DNA of 64,000 nucleotides from Metaphire vulgaris (lineage: Eukaryota > Annelida > Clitellata > Crassiclitellata > Megascolecidae): contig CM030856.1 of the NCBI GenBank assembly GCA_018105865.1, forward strand, positions 6,864,720 to 6,928,719, in the 5' to 3' direction. Below, piece by piece: positions 11,710-23,061 of this stretch (its first letter is position 1; each line of letters starts with the position of its first letter). A program made the translations under genes and the position numbers. The notes under the pieces were generated by a model. The model worked only from the letters and a program-made list of their open reading frames with translations, did not search any database and was not told where the DNA came from.

Positions 11710-14700
11710 AATGAAGGTAGGGAGAGAAGAGAGATACCATCTGTGTAATTGTTTAACATTGTAGTATGGCTGTTGATTCTTAACGGGGAGCACATCAGAG
11801 AGAAAGGGCGAGAGAAGGGAGGAGAGAATCAGAGACGGAGATGAAGATAGGGAGAGAAAGAGAGGTAGCATCTGTGCTATTGATCAACATTGTTGTACAG
11901 AGGAAGAGAAAGAGAGACAGAGACAAATGGGGGGAGAATTAGAGACAAAGAGAGGGGAGAGAAAACTACTTCATACAGTCATGGGAAATGCCTACGATGA
12001 ACGTTAGCCTATTTCCACTGCTTGCTCATATAAGCACGTTGGTTAGGTGTACTCGATTGATTTATCCTGTTATGTCGCCACCTCCCACCCCTCACCAAAA
12101 TAGAACGCCAGACGGACATGGGCGGGACAATGGGATAAGACTGTATATACAAAAGGGGTAAGACTGCATATACAAAAGGGTAAGACTCTATATACAAAAG
12201 GGGTAAGACTGTATATACAAAAGGGGTAAGACTGTATATACAAAAAAACTGACTGACCCTGACTAGCTACAGTGCAGTTGAGTGCATATCCGTGGATCAG
12301 TTGACTATCTCGAGACATCTTTCCATGAGCCTTCAGGACGTTGACGGCTTTAATGGGATAGCGAAACCCACCTTTGCCATCGGGCACTTTCACAGCATTG
12401 GCTGCATCAACAGCCATTGAAGCAAAAAAGTCACCATCACTGAGAATATCGTTAAAGCTCAACGCGAAGAAACACAGCAGTAAAATAAAAATAGATAAAA
12501 ATTACTATAATAACATAATAACAAATAATTATTATACAATAACAAATAATATAATAACCATGGCTGAAAGTGCTGAGCACTTCATCAAGAATCTAAAGAC
12601 ACATCTGTTTAGGTTGGGGTAGAGTTGTTGAGATGTCAAAGCGTTTTTGTTGTAGGCCTCAGCCTTGTTACAGCACTATAGAAATTGTCCATGAATGAAA
12701 TGAATGAATGAATGAATGAATAATCAAATAATGTAATAACAAAAGACTAGCACTGAGACAGTGCCTGCCAGATGATTTGTCAAAGGAAATTATCAAATAC
12801 TTTGGGGGGAGATCTTTCACCCGGGGGAATCCCATCCTCTGGAACTCGCTGCCTGACTTTGTAACCAACGCGACTAATCTTGAAATGTTCGCTACAAGAC
12901 TAAAGACGCACTTGTTTAACATCTCATTTAAGTGCAATGTGTACAGTAAAGCACTCTTGACCTTGGCCTGCTGTGACTATAGCGCTATATAAGTTGGCAC
13001 ATTAACTAACTGTATGACAAAAAGATACGGTCCGATAAGTTTGCTCGACATGCTGGTCTTGGCTGCATTGACGATGCAGTCTTTACCGAGTTCGTCAACA
13101 TTGATCGTCAGATTTTCCATAATGTACTTGCATGCTTCCCTAAAAAAAATTAAAGCAAACATTTCACATTGCCGAGGAAGCAGACCGTGCCGCGAAAAAC
13201 TAAAGACGGACACTGAGACTGCTAAGATTTATTAAACACAGAAATTCTTAACGTCCAAGACTAAAGCCAGAAAACAACCCGGGAGGATGAATCATCAAAA
13301 CAGAAACTCTAAACAATTAACCAGTATATAGCGGCAACACGCAGCCCACAAAGTAAATAAGTAAGTAACCAGTTATACGTTGAGCCAACATATAGCAACA
13401 TACTGTAAATGCCAAGTTCTCCCATAATACTTTAAATGGCCCAAAAAATACAAGGCAGGGTAGGCAAATAAAGGGTTCAATATGGTCAAAGAAAGACTGA
13501 ACTAATACAATGAAAATATTTAAAATCAATTCTACATGTAACATCACAAACATATCTTTTCAAATATTAACCTATTGACATATTAAACATAGAGTAGTAT
13601 TTGAGAGTCAAATGAACCTAATTGTTGTTATAGTGCTAAATAAGTTAATGACAGCATGAGTCTTCAACTTCCCCCTCCTATGCAGAGTGGACAATCCTAT
13701 GGACTAGAATGGTGGGGTCTATAAGCAGGAACCTGAAATTTCCTTCCCTTCCTCTGCCACAAAAGAATTCCACACTGATTAATGAAATCGATTAAAGCAA
13801 TGGAAAACTTCAGATATGTTATATAATTCTGCATAATTCTGCCAAAAACAGGATTAAATTACTATACAAACTTGCAGGCCAGCCGATAGCCGCTGATAAT
13901 GGATGTAGGATGGATTTTGCACTTGACCAATTCGTCAGCATTCTTCAACAGTTCGGCCGCAACGATTACCTAAGATTCAAGCATTAACAAAATTTCCAAT
14001 AACCAGAACATTATGCCAATAAAAATGAGTCAATGACAACCCTTTTCTCAGTTTCTCCTATACTGGTTCGACAGCAAAAGAAAATAGTGACCATGGGCGT
14101 CCAGAGCGGGGTGCAACACCCCCTGGAAAAATTGTGGAGTTATGAAAAAAGTAAAATTACTTGTTTCATCACAAAACCTTATTTTGCACCCCCCCCTTGG
14201 AAAAAATTTTAATTTCTTTTGTCACAAGACCCTGTTTTGCACCCCCCCTGGAAAAATATCTACGGACGCCCACGATAGTGCCGCATAACAGAGTGCAGTG
14301 CAACGTTCTCACCACTGATGTTGTACCATCACCAACTTCTTCGTCCTGCAGCTGTGCCAATTCGACAAGGACTTTGGCTGCTGGATGTTGCACTTCCAGC
14401 AGCTTCAAAATTGTTGCTCCGTCGTTTGTTATCGTCACGTCCTAATAAAACCATAGACATACAATAATACCAACAACCAACCACAATTAAACACAGCCTG
14501 AAGATTATTCCTACTGCAAATTAATAATTATTAATGATATACTGATTACACATATGAAAACTACTGTACCAGTAATTGAGAGGTCAATTTTTCAAGATAA
14601 TAACAGAATTCATCAGAACTTTTGAAACCTGCATGGACAATCATCTTATCTTACTACTTGTTCCCTAGTTACATAGTTACATTGTTATAGATTCATGTTT

Positions 14701-16947
14701 TGGGTGCAGGTCAGAGTTAACCCTCTGCGTGCCTTTGAAACACTCACTTCGTTTTACTTACTTGTTATATTTACGACATATTACTAAATTTATCTATCTA
14801 TCTATCTATCTACCTGAAATGATCAACCCCTGATTACTAGAAACACATTAACTGTAAGCTTTGTCAAAAAATAAAAAGTCACAAGATTATGTTTATGCTC
14901 ACAAGGCATCAGCCAAAATAAAAACAAACAACTAGATCCTTTCAATGATAATTTAAATTCAAATCATTTCACCATTTGAATATTCAACGTTCTCTTCTAA
15001 AACTTTAATTTCATAGCTCTATAGACATTATTACTGCATTCACTGAACCAATTACTTTTTATCAGTAACTTTATATTGGTAATACACAATCAACAATTTG
15101 TAGCTGCTGAATTTTTTTCATTGATTTAAGCCAAGTCCATACATTTTAAAATTCTTCTAGCAATTTAATCACTTCATGATTGATAGGCAAAACTTAGAAG
15201 CACAGTCAAGCATCGTACCCCACCAATTCTGTATCTATAAGATAATGCCCAATTTTAATCAAGTAAATAGTTCAAAATTACTCACACCAACATCGTCCAC
15301 CAGCATTTTATCCAGTCCAACTGGACCCAGACTGCTCTTAACAATGTTGGCAATTGAACATGCTGCCACAACTATAAAAAAACACATAAATAAATCAATC
15401 ATTTATTCTGCATTGATCAATAAATAAATGGCTACAGAGAACCTGACTACATTCATGAATCTAAAAAGGGTTTTTATGCATCTTGGTTTCCCCAGACAAG
15501 TGCCACTGCCCAGACAGCTTTCCAGAAAAAGGGCTCTTGTCCAGGTTTCTCTCTGTCCCAGGCAGGAGGGCAAATGTCTAGGGGCCCAGTGATCAGTAGG
15601 GGGGCCCAGCGTGCGAGCTAAAAATAATTTTAACACGTGGAAAACTCTTTATTAACACCCTGAAAAGTCTGACGAGCAAAAAAGGTCACCAACACTTTGC
15701 CAGAAACTTTCAAGGGGCCCATGACTTCTCCACCCAGGGGCCCAGAATTTCTCTCGGCACCCCTTCAGTAAATATTGGTCAGACTTGATGACAATTTTGC
15801 TTGTCCTCTTTTTCCATCTGACAATTATGGCAACCCTAATCTTAAAGGAAGTCTACTTAAAATGTGTTAAAAATCTACTGACCAAAGAAGAAAGGATATA
15901 ACATCTCAACTAAAACAAATATCATTCATGTTCTCTTTGATAATCCACAGATTACTGGCCAAAGAAACCTTGCTGCCATTACACTACCGAATCCGATTGC
16001 AAGTGTCTACAGACAAGCTCTAAAATTCATGATACTGTTTTAATGCGGTTATATTTATAACTGCCTGAACAACACTAGCACCTCATGAGACCATGAAGGG
16101 CATAACTGTCAAAGGTTTTCTCAACTACCCAAGTACCAATACCTTTCCTTTACAGACATTTCGCCTGCAGTATGGTCAATCCGTGCACTCTGCCATTTAT
16201 CACCAAAATGTCAATTCACAGAATCGCATAATGTAACCACCATCCCCAAAATTACCCTGCTCGCATAAAATGTGTGTTGCTAGTTCATTAGATATCAACG
16301 GGATAGACGGCCATGTTTAATATTGCACTGTTATATAATTAAAAAATCATCATCGTCATCAGTATTGAACTTCTATAGTGCCAATATTGTAATGTTCTTG
16401 ACATAGTCGAGGGTCGCTTCTTGATTTGAATCGTAATCCCCAGTGGTTAAATTTGGTCGGGGCCCGTCCCCTCTGTTATGGGTCCCGGCACCTCAATGAT
16501 CGGCTCCGACAAATATATCTCGGGTCCAGGGTTTTCAGAGCGTAGGGCCCCGGCACTTCCAACAAACCACTTCAACCACTGGTAATCCCCAATTGTCAGA
16601 TCTAATAAGTGAGTCCGACTTGGACCTCTAAGCTTCCTTGTGTCATATTGCTCCACAATGTTCCGATAGCGAAGAACCAATGGTATACTTTGCGGAAAAA
16701 CGTCCTCAGAACTAAAAGCTCAAGGAATATTCCAGAAGAGTACCGACAACGCGTGACTTGCACGCTGTCGGCGGCAACAAAGGACTCCACGCCCAACAAC
16801 AAAAAAGCCACGGTCAATCCAGTTAATCCAAGTTTTCAACAAAATTTTGGCTATTAAATTTTAAAATAGGATACCATTTTGCGTTCGAACGGACTGTCCG
16901 GTCGTCCTCACACCGGCAACGCTCAGAGCTCCATTGCCCATCGACAT
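5692..16947 (-). CDS. TCP1: T-complex protein 1 subunit alpha (CCT1/TCP1), one exon region missing
   Basis: CCT1 is one of eight subunits of the cytosolic chaperonin TRiC/CCT, which folds actin, tubulin and other proteins with ATP. Recognised exons in minus-strand order are 16875-16947 (start [12 protein letters not shown]), 15286-15371 ([15 protein letters not shown], nucleotide-binding region), 14313-14441 ([12 protein letters not shown] and GDGTTSV, the ATPase motif), 13872-13969, 13029-13139 ([10 protein letters not shown]), 12258-12439, 11014-11140 ([18 protein letters not shown]), 9935-10110 ([15 protein letters not shown]), about 8255-8345 ([19 protein letters not shown]), 6507-6670 ([14 protein letters not shown]) and 5692-5902 ([15 protein letters not shown], ending GELD-stop). 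Splice phases agree between the recognised neighbours. The exon or exons for about 76 residues after VVQER, including the GGGA loop, are not found between 6671 and 8254, and the 8255 exon lacks a GT donor. About 482 codons are recovered, against roughly 555 in the family. Confidence 0.9.
7503..7662. repeat. Pair of 36-bp direct repeats in a CCT1 intron
   Basis: TTAATTAAAGATGCTAATCA plus about 14 following bases occurs at 7503-7540 and again at 7625-7662 with one or two differences. Between them is ATGGACGGATATATCCGC, also seen in the TTAA-flanked mini-element at 24649-24728. This may be a long target duplication around an insertion, or a local duplication. It lies in the interval where the missing CCT1 exon should be. 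Confidence 0.6.
8490..8545. repeat. (TA)n microsatellite
   Basis: About 50 bases of uninterrupted TA in the CCT1 intron upstream of exon 9. Similar tracts occur at 8725-8755, 9470-9502 and 9541-9600. Confidence 0.95.
9075..9150 (-). pseudogene. Possible decayed second copy of CCT1 exon 9
   Basis: On the minus strand this segment contains TGGCTAACATGGAT, then about 20 unlike bases, then CGGGCCTTTCTGAGGCCAG. True exon 9 has the same two blocks in the same order and at nearly the same spacing (ANMD then AFLGQ). The intervening codons do not match and no good splice sites are kept. It may be an old exon duplication, or chance similarity within repeat DNA. Confidence 0.35.
9541..9600. repeat. (TA)30 microsatellite
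   Basis: Sixty bases of pure alternating TA within the CCT1 intron between exons 8 and 9. Confidence 0.97.
10283..10575 (+). mobile_element. tRNA-derived SINE, plus orientation
   Basis: The head has a pol III A-box-like stretch (GATGAGTGGTAAT) and a B box inside GGGTTCAATCCCGT about 45 bp later. It is followed by a conserved block, AAGGTCGACTCAGCCTTA then CGCTAGAGGGTG. The last 150 bp differ from the copies at 10583-10858 and 24530-25150, so two subfamilies share one head. It ends in an A/T-rich tail. It lies in the CCT1 intron between exons 7 and 8. Confidence 0.8.
10583..10858 (-). mobile_element. tRNA-derived SINE, minus orientation
   Basis: On the minus strand the head reads GTTAGCAGAGTGGTAACAAC (A box), then CGGGTCAATTCCCGC (B box), then the same AAGGTCGACTCGGCC block as its neighbour. 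The tail ends GAGTACGGGACCTACC. It abuts the plus-strand SINE tail to tail across a short A/T run. The tail type matches the copy at 24530-25150. Confidence 0.82.
11362..12143. mobile_element. pogo/Tigger-like non-autonomous element
   Basis: The ends CAGTCTACCCCATTATCTCG and TGTCCCGCCC-type sequence (reverse complement CAGTCTTATCCCATTGTCCC) are inverted repeats of about 22 bp, each flanked by TA. The body has an (AG)n tract at about 11670-11708 and no coding capacity. It lies in the CCT1 intron between exons 6 and 7. Confidence 0.7.
12131..12245. repeat. Tandem array of about 23-bp units next to a CCT1 donor site
   Basis: About five copies of GGGGTAAGACTGTATATACA plus AAA, with small differences, run to within about 12 bp of the exon 6 donor (12256-12257). 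The first unit is the right terminus of the pogo-like element plus its flank, so the array seems to have grown out of the transposon end. On the transcribed strand each unit has a TATATACAG that resembles a weak acceptor. Confidence 0.85.
12545..12720 (+). mobile_element. L2-like LINE 3' end with (GAAT)n tail
   Basis: The end of the ORF reads [20 protein letters not shown]. It is followed by a short 3' UTR with CACTATAGAAATTG and a (GAAT)n tail. The same C-terminus and UTR are found in reverse at 39430-39861. The copy is severely 5'-truncated. It lies in the CCT1 intron between exons 5 and 6. Confidence 0.8.
12750..12995 (+). mobile_element. Second L2-like LINE 3' end
   Basis: The frame reads [19 protein letters not shown], then about 20 residues later [11 protein letters not shown], the usual C-terminus of L2/CR1-type ORF2. 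It ends at TATAGCGCTATATAAG. It is a different subfamily from the copy just upstream. Its end is about 40 bp from the CCT1 exon 5 donor. Confidence 0.8.
14092..14274. mobile_element. hAT-type MITE, CATGGGCGTCC family
   Basis: The termini CATGGGCGTCC and GGACGCCCACG are inverted repeats. The flanks ATAGTGAC and ATAGTGCC are an 8-bp duplication with one mismatch. Inside, CACCCCCCCTGGAAAAA recurs about three times. Related elements are at 37648-38016 and 42256-42465. It lies in CCT1 intron 3. Confidence 0.8.
15560..15770. mobile_element. Eroded copy of the GGGCCC-rich hAT MITE family
   Basis: Blocks of GGGGCCCAG alternate with GTCTGACGAGCAAAAAAGG, matching the inside of the elements at 25244-25573 and 31547-31977. 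Clear termini and a target duplication are gone. It lies in CCT1 intron 1. Confidence 0.55.
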
Positions 16948-17675
16948 CTTGGATATTAATTAATGGTCATTAGTCACCGGAAAACGATCGTAACCAAGGG
17001 CTTCGCATCTAAACCTGTCTCTTGCCGAAGCAAAAAGTCGCTAAACTTACCGGTACGTTATGACTCCTGGTTATGATTATTCTGAATTACTGATGTTTCT
17101 ACAGCTCTAGGAATGGTTTTGGAATTAGCGATCATAGGTTTTTTAAAATGATATCACTTTCCCATAGCGCCTTGAAAATGCCGAACCAGCCATCATGCTA
17201 AAGCGCTACGCTGATCATATTCTCTATCACAACTTAGTGTTCATAACTTAGGCAAAACGTTTATATTAATGTGATTTAAAGTGGTTTAGGAGGCTAAGTA
17301 AGCCTGTGTGAAATCCACTGTTACCATTGTTACTCAGCTATCTAAACAGAAGGCTAAACTTTTTGTCCTCGTGAAACCAAACACTGGTCACTAGCTTTCT
17401 TGCATTGCCAAGAGTTGAGGAAGAAGTTTCAAAGAATAGATTCTATAACCTATATTTTTTGATAATCATTCATCAAAAATTTCAAAACCATGAGCATCAA
17501 TTTTTGACGGGTTTTGACTCTATGGTTTTTGGAAATCTAGTAGCTGCAAATTGCAATCTATGGATAAACTAATCACAGATAAATTGAGATAATATCCAAG
17601 TTGATTATAAAGTTTATTATAAATTTGTTTCACGTGTTCATGCTTTGTTCATTGTGATTTCATTTAACTTTTGTA
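16948..17675. promoter_or_regulatory. Divergent promoter interval between CCT1 and HUS1
   Basis: The two start codons face away from each other across 728 bp, so both promoters and 5' UTRs must fit here unless upstream non-coding exons exist. A dispersed repeat (TTTAGGAGGCTAAGTAAGCC) sits near 17285-17305. I see no convincing TATA box. Shared regulation is inferred from spacing only. Confidence 0.6.
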
Positions 17676-20600
17676 ATGAAATTCAGAGGAAAACTTATAG
17701 ACGTCGGTTGTATTCAGCACTTTACACGTAAGTTGGCAGGACTCTTAAGAATCGAGTTTGCTGGTATTGGCGCCAGTGTGGATCTATGACTTGTTCATAG
17801 GACTTTTGGTTACAAATTCTCAATGCAGTTTCGTAACACGAACCAGTTCACCATGACCCCTTTAATTATAATATAATGAAAACATTTACATATTTATGAT
17901 CATTTTCAAGCAATTGAGATGAACTATTAAGTTCCACCGTTTGTTGTAGCAGTTGATCTAGTTGTTTGGTCTAATAATTGTGATGAAATTTTAATTTTAT
18001 GGCGAGAATTTTCTATGCTTCACTGAATTTTCTAACCATTTTTATTTCAATGACTTGTCAGGCGTGATAAGCACTATTGGTCGACTTGCAAAATCATGCA
18101 CACTGCGACTGAATGCCGACAAGCTTTACTTTATCATGTCAGAGCGTATGGTTAGTGGAGGAATTGGGATTTGGTGTGAATTGCTGCAGGTAAGTCACCA
18201 TTTTGTGTGAAGATATATTGCGAGGATTTTAATGTTAGATTGGTTAACACTTTGGTTGCCATAGAACCTATGCAAACATGTAGAAAACAAGTGTATGTTG
18301 TACATCCAGGCGTCCAGAATGTTAAGACTACAACTGATTGGTGCTGATTAGGGCTGCGCCGAGTAACTCGAGTAACGCGAGTACTCGACTCCAAATTGGA
18401 GCCGAGTAATTTTTTTGGAGTCGAGTACTCGCATAGAATAACTAAATATGGAATAGAATAAATAGGTAAAGAATAAGCAAAGAATTTTATTAAAATTTGA
18501 CCTACCGTTATTTGTTACAAATTATTAATCAGTCTTATTTAGGTTATTCTTAATCGTTATGCCCCTGTTAGTTAAGATGTTGCCTAAAGTGGTCAGTGGG
18601 CCAAGTCTAGTATGGACCTCACATTTCTTGCCAGTACCGGCGAAATAGTTTCTGTTCTGTAACTTCTGTTATACTACACTTGAATACGCTTGAATATCCG
18701 AAAAATTGATATGTAACTGTATCTAGCGTTCTGCTTTGGTTAAATGAGGGCCATGAGGCAAATAATACGCATTGTGTGATGTGTAACGTTTGCAAATCAT
18801 GTATTTCCGGTTTTACGCGAGTACTCGCTAAGCTACTCGACTCCTACTCGACTCCTAAACTACTCGGTTAGCGCAGCCCTAGTGCTGATTTTGCAGTGCA
18901 ACTTTTTCAATGAATTCAACATGGAAGGTGTCAGTAAAGAAGACAACGAAATCTATCTGGAGCTTATACCAGACAACTTAACAAAGTGCTTGAGATGTTC
19001 TCAGAATGCCAAAAGCATCAAGATAAAGCTGACAAAGAAGTCTACTCCATGCCTCACTTTTGAAGTTGAATTGGTTAGTATGCAAAAATAATCCTTTCAC
19101 AGTATTCAGGGCAAGTAAGTGAATTGGTATGATAATCTAGTGTTCCTTCAGTTAATCGAAAGTAAACTGAAATTGTAAAATAGCTGTAAAATAACCCTTG
19201 GTTTAACTAAAACTATAACAAACTGGGGGGATTGAAAAAATATTGAGAAAACTGAAACTGAAATAGAACCTGAAAATTTGTTTTCAGTTAATGGACTGAA
19301 GAAATAAAAACATGAAACACAAAAGTAAACGAACTGTTGACTATGTACATTGTGACAGATGGCATATTGAATCATTTGGCATTCCATGCACACCTACATA
19401 TTTTGTAATGATGGTTCAACTTTACCTGTGTGTTTGTGTCTCAACTCCTGAAAATATTTGGGGACTGAAAAACCCAGAAACACCAAATGAAGTTAAAACT
19501 GATAAGCAGCAGCTGAAGGAGCACTGTGCTAAACTATGAAACTAACCAGTGTTCCAGTAACGTTAGTAGGTTACTTTTTGGAAAATATTAGCCAGGCACA
19601 ACAATGTTTATTTCGGATTTCTATGCAATATTGGCATGCACATGTCATATTTGTAATGTTCAAAATGTTATTTCAAAATCATAGTATTATGTGATTTTGA
19701 CATGCCAAATATTGACTGCAAAGACACTTTGATCGTTTATCCGCATTTGATACAGCTTGATATAATAATGTTGAATCATAATGCCTTCTTTAAATTGTTT
19801 TGTGACATTGATTTATGATATGCAATCAGAAACTTTGTACCAGATGTTTATAATCCTACAAAAGTGTAAGTTTTGTTTACACAATGAATTTTTATTTTAT
19901 GAAGATCTGGGATAACATTTTTAGAAAAGTTGTGAAGTCAATGACTGTATTTTGAGAATATCTAACAATACCTTGGCGTGTTCCTTGCTCCTTATAAATA
20001 GTGTCCTGAACTTTTATTTATCTCAACCATGCCAGGCGCCTTAACCCACTGTTGCTTCAACCTGCCCCCTCAAGCCATTTTAATTTTCTGCTGGCTTTTC
20101 GCTAAATTTCTTTGAAGTTTGCTGCAAATTTTTAAATCATCTTTAAGTTAATTTTGATCATCTGTGCATTTTAGTGTAAAAATTACTGCTCTTAAAGTAA
20201 AATACAAATTTCATAAAAAATTTCCAAACAAATTTATCAACAGATATGTCTGATATAATTTAGAGAATGAATGAGTATAGCTGTGTTACATTAAATTAAA
20301 AGTTATTCACATGTTTTAGTTGATATTGTGTTTTCAGCCTTCTGTGACTGGTAATTCTCGCGTTGTCGTTCATGACGTTCCTGTAACCGTCATTCCACGT
20401 CGACTGTGGGCAGAGTTAGCAGAGCCGTCTATGCCTGAATTTGCGGTTCGAATATTGCTTATTTCTGTCGTATGGCGTGAAATTCTGGTTTTGAATGATG
20501 AAACATTTTATGGTACTTTCCCGTTATCCGGACCCCAATGAAGTGTAATGGCTATTCGGTCGGGAACCTGACCTAACCCTGACCCTAAACTAACCCTAAT

Positions 20601-22820
20601 GCCTCTCTAGCCAGCTACACCATCCCTCTACTGGGGTCTGGATAATGGGAAAGAACCAATTTTATTTATTAACGCTTAGCATTTTGTGGCCCATTTTAAG
20701 ATCTTCGGTAGTTATTAGACACGTTTTATTTAAGAAATTTCCAGTCACGCTTGTTTCTTGATCTGAAGAGAATTCTCCAAGTAAAAGCTACATACTGTTC
20801 ATGATCAAAGCAAAAATGCCTGTATTGGTAATATTATAAATTATATGTGTATATTTGACATTCAATGCATGTTATGTCTTCTAGGTTAGCATATACATGC
20901 CTTCTCTGAAAATACTAAGAAACGTTATCGACCGTATGAAAAATCTGAGTAACTTTGTCTCCATTATGGCCAACAACAGCGGTGAAATGAAAATCATGCT
21001 GGAGACGGACCTTGTCACAGTGTCGACCTATTTCCGAGATCTTGGACATCCACAGTGGAGTATGCGGTATCCCTTTATTGCTTCATCATGAACATAGCAC
21101 TTGTTCACTTACTTTGGTTTTTCACAGACGCTTGGCATAAATTTGTTGTGTCTGTAAATTTCTAGGCATTTGTCCATCTTCTTGTGGTTTAATTTAGTGA
21201 GAGAGATGCACGTTCATTGATATTGTTTTTTCCTATACTGTGGCCGGACAAAAACAAAATGTCCGCGGACAAAATGTCACGGACAGAATGTCATGGGGCC
21301 AAAATGTCAGCAGACAAATTGTCATGGTTTAGGGTTAGGATTAAGTAAGTAAAGTAAGTAAGTAAAGTAAAATCTTGTGGATTTCTATAGCGCCTTGGAA
21401 AGCAGCACAACATTAGCTGCTTATTCTTAGGCGCTCAGCCTCTCTTAAAATAGCCATAGGAAAGGTATGAGATCAACCAGGCAATAGTCAACATCCAAAG
21501 GGCAGTGAGGCTAGGGTTAGAGTTAGGGTTACATTTTGTCCACTGACATTTTCTCCATGACATTTTGTCCTAGCACCCTCCTATACTACACTGCATTGTA
21601 TAAATATAGTACTGTGTGTGAAATTCATGCAGTGTATCGAGTGCGATGATTTTACTGTAGGAGACGAGTCATCTCAGAATAATAAAGGGCAAAGTGATGC
21701 AACAGAATTTGCAGAGGCTCGAGTTGACATACGAAAGTTTGCTCAGTTCCTCAGTGGCCAGCAGGTCAATCCACTGAAGGTCATCTGTAGTAAGTATCTG
21801 CAGATTTATTTGGAACCACTTTAACCCGTTAAGTACCAACTTTTCCGTTTGGGGTACACGATACTTAAAGGGTTAAAGCAAATCTCTTCTTAATAGCATA
21901 AAATGCTATTTGGTTCTTTCGGTGAATCTTTATTTTATTTATCTGTTATTTCTTTATTTCTAAATTAAGGGCTTTGTGAATTTTAATATATGATTGGTTT
22001 GCAGATTTTTATTGTGGTGTCATAGAATTAAATGATCTTGAAGTGAAAAGGTTTATCATTCACTTGGTACTGCTACAAAAAACTGCAATTTTATCAAATG
22101 GCTGCATTTTTTCCAAAACAGCGTATGGAAAAAATGTTTCTACAAATCTGCAGAAAAGCCCAAATTCACCACAATATTTTACATTAAAAGTGTGCACTGG
22201 TTCACTGGGGTCAGATGTCATCTGCATTGCCAACCAGTGGCATAGCCAGGATTCCAGAATGGGGAGGGGGCAGATTGACAAAGTTTAGTAAAAGTTTTCC
22301 TTACATTTCTCGAGTGTATCTAAGGTTCTTTGAAGCACGTTTCTATTACCTTAGCACTGAAGTTGTGCTCGTTTGGTCTAGAATTTCATAGATATCTTGT
22401 TGTGATGCATTTTTTTGGTCCTACCTTAACGTCCTTTTGTAAGTTACTGGTTGTGCATTCGATAATTAATAACAAAATGTGTCAGTTTCTTTGATACAGT
22501 GGATCCCATTTAATCGCATACCGCTTAATTGCATAACCCGCATAATCACATAACAACGTAAAAAACCCGAACCAGAAGTTTTGTCCGTACAATTAATTAT
22601 CAGACGTCCCGGCTATTCGCATAGCCCAGTTAATTAATCGCATAAGCAAGGCTTGCACGGCACATATGCAATTAAGCGGGTTTCACTGTACTGATGTTTA
22701 TTTGTATTTTATTAAATGTTTGCTTCTTTTCAAGACATTGCCACCGATCGGATGGTTCATCTATTCATGTTGCACGAAGATGTTTCACTGCAATACTACA
22801 TGCCTTCGGTTAGCAGCTGA
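17676..22820 (+). CDS. HUS1: Checkpoint clamp subunit HUS1
   Basis: HUS1 forms the 9-1-1 ring with RAD9 and RAD1, which is loaded on damaged DNA to activate ATR signalling in the nucleus. Exons are 17676-17727 ([17 protein letters not shown]), 18062-18189 ([15 protein letters not shown] then GIWCELLQ), 18897-19073 ([11 protein letters not shown] and [13 protein letters not shown]), 20338-20445 ([13 protein letters not shown]), 20885-21059 ([20 protein letters not shown]), 21661-21789 ([19 protein letters not shown]) and 22735-22820 ([18 protein letters not shown], then stop). All junctions are GT-AG and phases agree, giving 284 residues against about 280 in vertebrates. The model looks complete and undamaged, though introns 2, 6 and others carry MITEs very near splice sites. 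Confidence 0.95.
18349..18881. mobile_element. hAT MITE immediately upstream of HUS1 exon 3
   Basis: The inverted termini are TAGGGCTGCGCCGAGTAA and TTAGCGCAGCCCTA, of the well-known TAGGGCTGC hAT type. A perfect 8-bp duplication, GTGCTGAT, is at 18341-18348 and 18882-18889. Subterminal GAGTACTCGACTCC repeats appear on both sides. The right end is 15 bp from the exon 3 start. Confidence 0.95.
21243..21580. repeat. GACAAAATGTC-rich element split by a LINE tail
   Basis: Repeated GGACAAAATGTC-like units on the left (21243-21325) and inverted relatives on the right (21530-21575) suggest one small palindromic element. GGTTAGGGTTAG-like bits lie in the middle and a LINE 3' end is inserted at about 21345-21515. 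The TTAGGG-like parts look like element sequence, not a true telomere remnant. Confidence 0.6.
21345..21515 (-). mobile_element. 3' end of the same LINE family as 33290-36720
   Basis: TGTGGATTTCTATAGCGCC, then GGAAAGCAGCACAACA and GCGCTCAGCCTCTCTTAAAA, match the 3' UTR at 33300-33440 with few differences. The tail is a (GTAA)n-type run. This is a 5'-truncated insertion in HUS1 intron 5. Confidence 0.85.
21821..21876. mobile_element. Tiny TTAA-flanked piggyBac-like MITE
   Basis: TTAA duplications at both ends enclose inverted termini CCCGTTAAGTACC and GGTACACGATACTTAAAGGG. The inside is under 50 bp. It starts 32 bp past the HUS1 exon 6 donor. Confidence 0.65.
22497..22688. mobile_element. pogo/Tigger-like MITE with TA duplications
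   Basis: The ends CAGTGGATCCCATTTAATCG and CAGTGAAACCCGCTTAATTG (reverse complement of the right end) are inverted repeats of about 24 bp, flanked by TA on both sides. GCATA/TATGC steps recur inside. Its right end lies 46 bp from the last HUS1 exon. Confidence 0.88.
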
Positions 22821-23055
22821 ACTGCCACAAGGGACACTCGCAAATGACTGTTTTTATGTAACTGTGACATGATAACTTTTGTTTTGGAAGTACTCACCAT
22901 GGCTGTTTAATCCCGATTAACTACAGCACCCAAGAGTATCGGCTTATAGGAGGAGGTCATTTCGGTAGAATTTAAAATTAGTTTGAAAGTATGAAATTTG
23001 TATTATATTCATTATTCTGCAGAACTGTGGCACTGTATTATTGTTACTTTGTAGT

Positions 23056-23061
23056 AATAAA
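23056..23061 (+). terminator. HUS1: Possible polyadenylation signal for HUS1
   Basis: AATAAA occurs about 235 bp after the HUS1 stop codon, just before a repeat. It is the first canonical hexamer I noticed downstream. Confidence 0.35.

Noticed and set aside
20560..21540. CCCTAA/TTAGGG-like stretches as interstitial telomere sequence
   Set aside because: They are short, imperfect and embedded in small repeat elements (the GACAAAATGTC element and its neighbours), not uninterrupted hexamer arrays.
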